Source: a virus
DNA: 57,976 nucleotides
IMG/VR virus record: IMGVR_UViG_3300028878_000001
Location: 1-57,976 of that record
Reading direction: 5' to 3' (one strand)
A model generated the notes under the pieces. The model was not told where the DNA came from. It did no database searches and worked only from the letters and a program-made list of their open reading frames with translations. This document shows, piece by piece, positions 52,371-57,976 of this stretch. The position numbers and the translations under genes are program-made. The first letter of the stretch is position 1, and every line of letters begins with the position of its first letter.

Positions 52371-53650
52371 GGGGCCTCCTGGTCCTGGGGTTGGGTGTCG
52401 GCTGACCCGTCGGGACTGATGATGGTGTTGGGCGGCGGTGGCGGCAACACGACGGTCGCTGGTGGTGGGGGGGCGGGGGGCGGCTGGGGTGGCGGAGCGT
52501 ACCGTACCGCGGCGGCGGTCAGCACCACCGCCGTGAGGGTGGCCAGGGCGGCGCGGCGTTCCCGGGTCATGGGGTGGATGACCTTGGTGTGCCCGTGGCG
52601 GCCGGTCCATGCCCCGTAGTGGCGGCCCAGGATCCACTCGCGCACGAAGCTCCACAGGTACAGGGCCTTGTTGTACAGGTTGACCAGCGTGTACGGCACC
52701 GCCCCACACACCGCCTCGCGGGGGCCGACAACAGTGGCGACCAGCATGGTGTTGAAGGCGAGGCGGCCAGCCATGAACCAACCGTAGCCGGCCACCCACG
52801 GCTTGTGGGTGATCAGCCCCCAACCCAGCAGCCCATAGGACAGCGGCAGGGTGAGCAGGTCGAACAGGGCCGTCCACACCACCAGCATCGCCTTGGGGTG
52901 CAACAGCCCACGCTTGTGTTTGGCCATGGTCTGGAAGTAGCCGGCGGCCCACCGTTGCATCTGGGCCCGGTAGGCCGCGAAGGTTTCGGGGTCCATGGTG
53001 AGGGCGGTCGCCCGGCCGATGTAGCCGACCCGGAACCCGGCCCGGTGCAGCGCCCAGGTGGCGTCCATATCGGCGCTGATGCCCACGCTGGGGAACCCAC
53101 CGATGGCCTTGAGGGCGTCGGTGCGGAACGCATAGCAGGCGCCGGTGAGGACCTGGATGCGGCCGACCTTGGACTGCGACCATCGCCACCAGCGCCGACC
53201 CAAGGCGTAGGCGTAGCGGCGGGCGCGGATGAAGAACCCCTTGGCCTGCGCGGGCAGGACGGTGCCGCCGACGGCGTCGTAGCCGCCGGCGAGGGCGGCC
53301 AGCTCCAGCGCGATGCAGTCGGGCTCAGGGAAGGTGTCGGCGTCGAACCCGACCACCACATCGGAGGTGATGGTGGGCAGGACCAGGTTCTGCTTGCCGT
53401 CCTTGGATGGGTCAGGGGTGGTCCACACCTCCACCCCACAGGCGCGGGCCAGGGCGGCGCTGTTGTCGGCGCCGGGGCCGTCGTAGGCCACCACCACCAC
53501 CCGTTCCAGCGGGTAGCTTGAGGCTTGGATGGCGTGCAGGCAGCGGACGATGGTGGGCTGGTCGGCGTGGGCGGGGACCAGCACCGTCGCCGTCAGCCCC
53601 CCACCGCAGGCACCGGCGGCGGGGGGGCTGACGGCGACGGTGGCGGTCAT
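52367..53650 (-). CDS. membrane family-2 glycosyltransferase
   Basis: 427 aa from ATG 53650. GT-A domain: TATVLVPAHADQPTIVRCLHAIQA, VVVVAYDGPG, DVVVGFDADTFPEPD (DxD), GGFPSVGISADMDATWALHRAG (ED-type), QMQRWAAGYFQT (QxxRW). This is the order of processive GT2 enzymes (hyaluronan/NAG synthase type). Several membrane helices follow (VWTALFDLLTLPLSYGLLGWGL, FNTMLVATVVG) and a Pro-rich tail. A surface-polysaccharide role is likelier than DNA glycosylation. A perfect 21-bp hairpin covers codons 3-23. Confidence 0.88.
   Translation of the reverse strand: MTATVAVSPPAAGACGGGLTATVLVPAHADQPTIVRCLHAIQASSYPLERVVVVAYDGPGADNSAALARACGVEVWTTPDPSKDGKQNLVLPTITSDVVVGFDADTFPEPDCIALELAALAGGYDAVGGTVLPAQAKGFFIRARRYAYALGRRWWRWSQSKVGRIQVLTGACYAFRTDALKAIGGFPSVGISADMDATWALHRAGFRVGYIGRATALTMDPETFAAYRAQMQRWAAGYFQTMAKHKRGLLHPKAMLVVWTALFDLLTLPLSYGLLGWGLITHKPWVAGYGWFMAGRLAFNTMLVATVVGPREAVCGAVPYTLVNLYNKALYLWSFVREWILGRHYGAWTGRHGHTKVIHPMTRERRAALATLTAVVLTAAAVRYAPPPQPPPAPPPPATVVLPPPPPNTIISPDGSADTQPQDQEAP
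53582..53642 (-). repeat. 21-bp perfect hairpin at the glycosyltransferase start
   Basis: The 21-nt arms 53582-53602 and 53622-53642 are exact complements, loop 19 nt. In the mRNA the stem begins 8 nt after the A of the start codon. It encodes TATVAVSPP and GGLTATVLV on the two arms. Confidence 0.92.
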
Positions 53651-54018
53651 CGGGCCTGTTTGCAGCTTACGGTCTGGCCTCGGACCGCCTCGGCGATCTT
53701 GGGGAGCTGGGCGGCGACCTGGGCGTCGAAGCGGGCTTCGGTGGTCTTGCCCTTGTGGTGGTCGTTCGCGACGGTACGGAGGGCCTCGACCGCGACCCTG
53801 ACCGTCTCGGTGTTGATGGTGCATTCGGTGCGGACCACCTCGGAGGCGGTTGGGGCGACCGGCTTGGGCTGCATTCGGGTACCGAGCACGAACGCCCCCG
53901 CCACCATCACCGCCACCATCACCGCAAGCAGCCAGCCCAGCAGCCGGTTGCGGCGGTGGCGGGGGCGGTGGCGGGTGGCGCGGGTGCCGACGATCCCGTT
54001 GTGTTCAGGTTCACGCAT
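53647..54018 (-). CDS. single-pass membrane protein
   Basis: 123 aa from ATG 54018. Basic N-terminus (RHRPRHRRNR), span LLGWLLAVMVAVMVAGAFVLG (27-47), then an outer helical domain with two Cys (RTECTINTETV, QTVSCKQ). ATGA overlap with the glycosyltransferase suggests a partner subunit. Confidence 0.72.
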   Translation of the reverse strand: MREPEHNGIVGTRATRHRPRHRRNRLLGWLLAVMVAVMVAGAFVLGTRMQPKPVAPTASEVVRTECTINTETVRVAVEALRTVANDHHKGKTTEARFDAQVAAQLPKIAEAVRGQTVSCKQAR

Positions 54019-54051
54019 GGCACACCTCGAGTGGGAGGCGGAAGAGGGGGG

Positions 54052-54228
54052 TCAATCGGGGTCGTCGCTGTTGGCCATCCGGGTGACCACCGCAGCGACC
54101 CCACCGAGGAACGCAGCGACTGGGCCGGCCGCGAACGCCAGCACCGCCCCCACCGCGGTGACCACCACCGCCGAGGCGGTCAGAATCGCCGAGCCGATAC
54201 CGGTGAACGGGAGTTCGTCTCCGTACAA
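54052..54228 (-). CDS. 58-aa two-TM protein
   Basis: TTG 54228, GAGGAG upstream. ELPFTGIGSAILTASAVVVTAVGAVLAFAAGPVAAFLGGVAAVV: two membrane helices. LPFTG resembles a sortase motif but lies at the N-terminus with no signal peptide, so it is probably coincidence. A TGTTGC-TC-GCAACA palindrome sits 24 nt upstream. Confidence 0.6.
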   Translation of the reverse strand: MYGDELPFTGIGSAILTASAVVVTAVGAVLAFAAGPVAAFLGGVAAVVTRMANSDDPD

Positions 54229-54251
54229 GGGGTCTTGTCTCCTCTCGTGGA

Positions 54252-54265
54252 TGTTGCTCGCAACA
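54252..54265. promoter_or_regulatory. TGTTGC palindrome
   Basis: TGTTGC-TC-GCAACA, the same half-site as in the arms at 39687-39692/39716-39721, upstream of the start at 54228 and downstream of the 54274 stop. Confidence 0.5.
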
Positions 54266-54273
54266 GTAACCGG

Positions 54274-54537
54274 TCAGGGAGGCTCCTCGGGGGGCCGCCA
54301 CCCCAGCCGCCGCAGCCGGTCCTCCTCGATCTGGCCGCGGCTGGGCAGCCGCCGCACCAACAGCCAGAGCACGAACCCCACCCCGGCCGAGTACGCGACG
54401 ATCCCAAGCGGCCACAGCCAGCCACCGCCCGCCTTGGCGACCAGCCACAGCATGAAGGTGAGAGGCAGCCCCATCGTCAGGTAAGCGAAGGCGGCCGTCC
54501 GCAGCCCTGCCCAGGTTGGCCGCAGCCGAGTCGCCAT
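54274..54537 (-). CDS. two- or three-TM membrane protein
   Basis: 87 aa, one-base overlap with the HNH ORF stop. Helices AAFAYLTMGLPLTFMLWLVA and WLWPLGIVAYSAGVGFVLWLLV, then a charged cytoplasmic end (RRLPSRGQIEEDRLRRLG). Belongs to the envelope cluster at the right end. Confidence 0.7.
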   Translation of the reverse strand: MATRLRPTWAGLRTAAFAYLTMGLPLTFMLWLVAKAGGGWLWPLGIVAYSAGVGFVLWLLVRRLPSRGQIEEDRLRRLGWRPPEEPP

Positions 54538-55814
54538 CACCACCACCGCCAGAAGGTCCGCATCATCCGCTGCGCGCAGACCAGGTCCAGCTCGGCACCC
54601 CGGCACGCCAGCCGGATCGTCTCGGTTGGCACGGCAACGTCGACGTCGCGGCACACCGCCAGGTACAGCCGCCCCTCCAGCCGATCCTTGCGGGTCACCT
54701 CGGCCAGGTTGACCTGCGGCCACACGTTGGATCGGGTGCTGGTGCCGCCGGCCCAGCGGGCCACCAGATGGTCCCACTCGAACACCCGGGTCGACGGGCT
54801 GAAGCCGTAGCCGGCGAGCACCTGCCGCTTGCCGTCGGGGGTCAGCTCACGGCGCGGGTTGTAGCTGGTCTGGCACACCCCGGTGGCGGTCGGGATGACC
54901 GCGCCGGGGGTGAGCTTGGGGCGGGGGCAGCCGGCCCCCAGGGGGCAGCCGTTGGCGACCCTCGGACGCCGCGTTGTCGACGGCCCCAGAGCGACCGTTG
55001 GGGCGGTCGTGGAGGGGCCGACGGTGGCGCTGCTGGTGTCAGGTCCGGCCTGACGCGAGAGCGTGCTTGGTGGCGGGGTTGGGGGCCCGTCGCCGGCGGT
55101 GCAGCCGGCCACGATGAGCGTGCCGGCAACCACACCCGTCAGCAAGCCAAGCAACACGGGATGTTCGCGCCAGCCTCGCGGGCAAGGCAAGCAACCGTTT
55201 GCGGGGTGCGGCCGGGCCGGGAGTGCCGGCCGGGGCGGCATCAGCATCGGAGCTTGCGGAGAGGCTGATGCCGCGGGAGGCCGGTGCGAGCGGCCCGGCC
55301 GCACCCCGCGCCGGGTGGCAGGTCCTGGTGGTGGTTGGAGATACAGGTCCCCCGGTCGCTCGGGGCCGGCGCCGCGGCCCGAGGTGGGGCGGCGCCGGTG
55401 GGTGAGCTTGCCCCAGCCAACCACGACGGCGGTGGTCAGCCAGAGCCCGCGGTTCTTGTTCCCGAACCACAGGACGCTGAGGTCGTGGATGCGCTGGTGT
55501 TCGGGGAGGGTGACCAGCACCAGCTGCCAGGGGAGTTCGCGGCCGACGTTGATGTAGGTCCAGTGGTGGGCGCGGAGGTAGTGGGGGCGGGCGAAGTGGC
55601 TGGGGCGGACAGCGACGGGGCCGGGGTGTCCGGTGACGGCCGAGCGGGCACCGCGGCGGCGAACCAGGTCGGCGGTGACGGCCTGGAACCCTGGCGACCG
55701 GATCCAGGTGTGGTAGTCGTCGCCGCTGATGCGGCCGCGGATCCCGAGGGCCAGGAAGGCGACGAACCCGGTGGCGGCCAGGCCGGCGAGCAGGCCAACG
55801 ACGATGCCGGTCAC
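54537..55814 (-). CDS. double-HNH membrane/lipoprotein-like ORF
   Basis: 425 aa in one frame. Residues 1-26 are a membrane helix (GIVVGLLAGLAATGFVAFLALG). The first HNH-like module is LRAHHWTYINVGRELPWQLVLVTLPEHQRIHD. After a Pro/Arg linker comes a second signal-like segment with lipobox (LLGLLTGVVAGTLIVAGC), a Ser/Thr linker and a second HNH module, FEWDHLVARWAGGTSTRSNVWPQ...KDRLEGRLYLAVC, typical of secreted HNH nucleases. A 110-nt stem-loop encodes the join. Either two genes fused by that element, or separate translation with a start after it. Confidence 0.75.
   Translation of the reverse strand: MTGIVVGLLAGLAATGFVAFLALGIRGRISGDDYHTWIRSPGFQAVTADLVRRRGARSAVTGHPGPVAVRPSHFARPHYLRAHHWTYINVGRELPWQLVLVTLPEHQRIHDLSVLWFGNKNRGLWLTTAVVVGWGKLTHRRRPTSGRGAGPERPGDLYLQPPPGPATRRGVRPGRSHRPPAASASPQAPMLMPPRPALPARPHPANGCLPCPRGWREHPVLLGLLTGVVAGTLIVAGCTAGDGPPTPPPSTLSRQAGPDTSSATVGPSTTAPTVALGPSTTRRPRVANGCPLGAGCPRPKLTPGAVIPTATGVCQTSYNPRRELTPDGKRQVLAGYGFSPSTRVFEWDHLVARWAGGTSTRSNVWPQVNLAEVTRKDRLEGRLYLAVCRDVDVAVPTETIRLACRGAELDLVCAQRMMRTFWRWW
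55036..55056. promoter_or_regulatory. palindromic operator-like site 4 (one mismatch)
   Basis: GTGTCAGG-TCCGG-CCTGACGC: same 5-nt spacing, one arm base changed. Inside the HNH ORF shortly after the lipobox, i.e. near the start of its secreted half. Confidence 0.5.
55201..55309. repeat. 110-nt nested stem-loop within an ORF
   Basis: Outer arms (55201-55219 / 55291-55309) pair perfectly over 19 bp. A middle stem GTGCCGGCC/GGCCGGTGC pairs with two G-U pairs on RNA; the inner stem is GGCATCAGC (55237-55245) / GCTGATGCC (55264-55272). The G-U pairs in the middle suggest selection for RNA rather than DNA structure. Confidence 0.88.
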
Positions 55815-56728
55815 GGGCGGCGCCAGATGCGTTGGTGCAGGGGAAGCCGGACACCACCGCCAAGCTGATAGTCGGGGTCAGGGTCGTGGCGAAGGTAGAG
55901 GCCGCTGTACTGGTCGAAGATCCAGCCGTTGATGGGGCCGGACCCTCCTTCCATGAACTGCCGGCGGACCTCGGGGTCGGGGTGGGCGTCGGGGGTGTAG
56001 CCGCGGACCTCAAACTCGCCGCGGCCGGGGTCGTAGCTGTTGGCGGTGGTCATGCCCCCACCGCTCCCGCGGCGGCTGGTGCCTCCGGCGCGGCCGGGGG
56101 CGTGCTTGCCCTTGTAGGTCTCTCCTTCCTTGACGGCCTGGCCGGCCCGCTGGAGCTTGCGGTTGCGCCAGTCACGGAACCGTCGGGTTTCGGTGCGGCG
56201 GCCAGCCCGGTACTCCTCTTGGCGGACGGCGCCGCCGATGTAGCCGAGGCCGTGGTGGAAGGTGCGGAGGGCGACGAACAGCAGGAACAGCAGCAGCAGC
56301 AGCCAGCCGGTGGTGGTGAGGGCCTCGGCGAATGCCAGGCCGGCGTCGTAGCCGCCGTAGCGGATGCGGCCCATGAGGATGGAGGCGAACATGAGGATGG
56401 ACGCGGCCGCGATGACCAGCCGCCAGAACCCCCAGCGGCGGAACGCCAGTAGCAGCCCCCACGGCAGCACCCCACCGAACACGACCGGGTACCGCAGGGC
56501 GAGGTAGGGGACGAGCCCGACAGCCAGCAGCACCAGCGACCACAGCCGGCCGCTGGTCTGGCGGCCGGTCAAGCTGGCGATGAGCCCACCGCCGATCCAG
56601 GCCACCACGGCGTAGATGATGGCGCCGAGCTGCATGGTGTCGGGGTCGACCCCGAACGCGGTGAGCTGCCAGCGTGGCCCGAGCGGGTCGGCTCGCATCG
56701 CGCCGGCGAGATCCCACAGGGCGCGCAT
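55811..56728 (-). CDS. polytopic membrane protein of the FtsK-linked cluster
   Basis: 305 aa. About five membrane helices in residues 30-175 (LGAIIYAVVAWIGGGLIASL, LWSLVLLAVGLVPYLALRY, LVIAAASILMFASILMG, GWLLLLLFLLFVALRTF), then a basic region (YRAGRRTETRRFRDWRNRKL), a Gly/Ser linker and a Trp/Tyr/Asp-rich C-terminal domain. Transcribed directly after the 74-aa membrane protein and the FtsK-type ATPase. Candidate channel component; no family recognised. Confidence 0.75.
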   Translation of the reverse strand: MRALWDLAGAMRADPLGPRWQLTAFGVDPDTMQLGAIIYAVVAWIGGGLIASLTGRQTSGRLWSLVLLAVGLVPYLALRYPVVFGGVLPWGLLLAFRRWGFWRLVIAAASILMFASILMGRIRYGGYDAGLAFAEALTTTGWLLLLLFLLFVALRTFHHGLGYIGGAVRQEEYRAGRRTETRRFRDWRNRKLQRAGQAVKEGETYKGKHAPGRAGGTSRRGSGGGMTTANSYDPGRGEFEVRGYTPDAHPDPEVRRQFMEGGSGPINGWIFDQYSGLYLRHDPDPDYQLGGGVRLPLHQRIWRRP

Positions 56729-56730
56729 CG

Positions 56731-56955
56731 TCAGCTCAGCAGGTGATGGATGGTGCCGGCGACCAGGGGGTGGGTGGCGTGGCCGGCGATGCTGGACAGG
56801 CCACGGAAGGACTCGAACAGCTGGCGGATCCCGAAGCGGATGTTGTCGGCGCCGGCGAGGTCCTGGGCCTTGTTGATGGCGAAGTTGATGAACCAGGCGA
56901 GGAAGATCAGCAGCGCGATCGCAGCGACCGCACCACGGTTCTTGATGACGCCCAT
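56731..56955 (-). CDS. single-TM protein of the FtsK-linked cluster
   Basis: 74 aa, AGGAG leader. N-terminal helix AAIALLIFLAWFINFAI then a soluble amphipathic part (IRQLFESFRGLSSIAGHATH). Between the ATPase and the polytopic protein, 2-17 nt spacers. Pilin- or scaffold-like small subunit is possible. Confidence 0.7.
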   Translation of the reverse strand: MGVIKNRGAVAAIALLIFLAWFINFAINKAQDLAGADNIRFGIRQLFESFRGLSSIAGHATHPLVAGTIHHLLS

Positions 56956-56972
56956 GGGGGGCTCCTTTCGGT

Positions 56973-57976
56973 CTAGCTGACGGCCTTGAGCCGTCGGGTT
57001 GCGGGGGTGGGTTGGTAGGCTTGGGCCTCAGCGAGCCCGTCGTCGGTGGTGACCCATCCGAGCCCGCGGCGGCGCTTCTGCTTGAACGGTGGCACCACGT
57101 CGAACAGCACCCTCCACTGGTTGTTGTCGAGCCATCCTCCGTAGCGTAGATCGAAGCTGTCACGGACATGGCCGATGGCGGCGATGCGGCCGTTGGTGCC
57201 CAACCCGACCAGGTGGTAGCCGGGCTCGCGGCCGCGGTTGGCGCAGAACATGATCCAGTGTTGGGCTTGTTCGATCAGCTTCTTGTCGGGGTTGCTGGGC
57301 AACGGTTTGGTCATCAGCTCGGGCAGCTCGTCGACCACCACCAGCACCCGGCCACGCTGTTCGATCCGCTGGCGGTAGGTCAGTTTGCCGGTCTCGTTGT
57401 CGACGGCGGCCTGCTCGATCTCTTCGGCCAGCTCCTTGAGCCGGGCGACCCGGGCGGTGAGGGTGCGGATGCTGCGGCCGGGGAAGGTGCCTTTGGGGTC
57501 CAACAGCACCGTGCTCCAGTGGTTGGGCCAGCGGTCGCAGTGGGCCAGGATCGTGGCCAGCACCAGCCGGGTCTTTCCCCACCCGGTCCGGGCGATCGAC
57601 AGGAAGTGGGTGGAGTCGATCACCTGGGGGTCGTCGGAGGGGTCGGCCATGTCGTCGGTCTGCCAGTAGAAGCTGCCGCGGCGGCCGGCCGCGAACGGCA
57701 CCATCCACGGCTCGTCCAGCACCACGTCGGGGATCAGCTCGGGTGGGGTGGCCGGCATCCGGGGGGCGAGGGTGATCAGGAGCATGCGGGTGCCGGGCAG
57801 CTGCTTGAGGGTCCACAGCTCGCCGGTGTGGAAGTCGAGGTGGCGGCCGAACGCTTCCAGGTCGTCGGGGTCGAGGCCAAGCCCGGTGAACAGCAGCATG
57901 CGGGAAGGGACCAGCTTGCCGGCGGCGCCGACGGCGACCCCCAGGGGGATGACCGCGCCACGTTCGGGTGTGAGGG
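56973..57976 (-). CDS. FtsK/SpoIIIE-type DNA translocase ATPase, 5-prime truncated by window edge
   Basis: At least 334 codons, open to the right edge; an internal ATG at 57899 is not necessarily the start. SIARTGWGKTRLVLATIL is the Walker A, STVLLDPKGTFPG the typical FtsK 'D-P-K' strand, RVLVVVDELPELM the Walker B with the FtsK DE-(L)PEL signature. CANRGREPGYHLVGLGTNG follows as in TraB/TcpA-type enzymes. It pumps dsDNA in conjugative elements; a packaging or partition role in a phage-plasmid is also possible. Confidence 0.85.
   Translation of the reverse strand, partial: LTPERGAVIPLGVAVGAAGKLVPSRMLLFTGLGLDPDDLEAFGRHLDFHTGELWTLKQLPGTRMLLITLAPRMPATPPELIPDVVLDEPWMVPFAAGRRGSFYWQTDDMADPSDDPQVIDSTHFLSIARTGWGKTRLVLATILAHCDRWPNHWSTVLLDPKGTFPGRSIRTLTARVARLKELAEEIEQAAVDNETGKLTYRQRIEQRGRVLVVVDELPELMTKPLPSNPDKKLIEQAQHWIMFCANRGREPGYHLVGLGTNGRIAAIGHVRDSFDLRYGGWLDNNQWRVLFDVVPPFKQKRRRGLGWVTTDDGLAEAQAYQPTPATRRLKAVS

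Noticed and set aside
52367-53650. DNA-base glycosyltransferase acting on hydroxymethylated bases
   Set aside because: It has the processive GT2 QxxRW motif and membrane helices, which fits surface polysaccharide synthesis better than a soluble DNA glucosyltransferase.
54205-54220. LPFTG sortase signal in the 58-aa protein
   Set aside because: The motif is at the N-terminus, there is no signal peptide, and membrane helices follow; not a valid sorting signal.

Overview
The window is high-GC DNA, very densely packed with overlapping genes, many of them encoding proteins under 100 residues and often starting at GTG or TTG. It carries a canonical HK97-type head module: small and large terminase, portal, U35 prohead protease and major capsid protein. 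It also encodes a WhiB-like regulator, an Excalibur protein with an LAxTG-type anchor, and a DUF4236-like protein. Together these point to a tailed phage, a prophage or a phage-plasmid of an actinobacterial host. No integrase, lysin, tail tape-measure or DNA polymerase gene is visible, so the element is larger than the window.

Layout. 0-11 kb: the leftward head module (TerS, TerL, portal, protease, capsid, two small virion-associated genes). It is interrupted between portal and terminase by a rightward block at 6.3-8.2 kb with an HU-like protein, a T-arm-like sequence and a 22-bp AT-rich palindrome. 11-14.5 kb: a GC-rich repeat array, a secreted protein and small leftward genes. 14.67 kb: a rightward tRNA-Met. 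14.7-18.5 kb: a leftward, translationally coupled cassette of a TET/JBP-like 2-oxoglutarate dioxygenase, a P-loop kinase, a fold-type-II PLP enzyme and a helical protein resembling the HMUDK/aGPT-pyrophosphorylase group. This is the most interesting system here, a candidate DNA-base hypermodification pathway. 18.5-21.4 kb: a ClpP-like protease, an HNH nuclease and the cell-wall-anchored Excalibur protein. 21.4-39.6 kb: leftward accessory operons of small, often Cys/His-rich proteins, broken by a 630-bp gene-free region (29.3-29.9 kb) with a promoter, a long inverted repeat and a tRNA-like fold.

39.65-39.76 kb holds a divergent control region: two face-to-face promoters whose -35 boxes lie in the arms of one 18-bp inverted repeat. 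Rightward from it runs an early-like operon (39.8-44.0 kb: ArdC-like protein, small DNA-binding and metal-binding proteins). After a 630-bp convergent gene-free region, leftward genes resume: WhiB-HTH fusion (46.1 kb), a second copy of the GC-rich array in inverted orientation (46.8 kb), a secreted and cell-surface module (47.4-50.2 kb), a putative methyltransferase, a membrane glycosyltransferase, a double-HNH lipoprotein-like ORF, and at the right edge membrane proteins next to an FtsK-type ATPase.

Several repeat and structure families link these parts: a two-hairpin intergenic element (five copies), a 21-bp palindrome (four copies), two inverted 11/46.8-kb arrays, and long GC-rich hairpins embedded inside ORFs. 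All functions were assigned by reading motifs by eye, with no database search.
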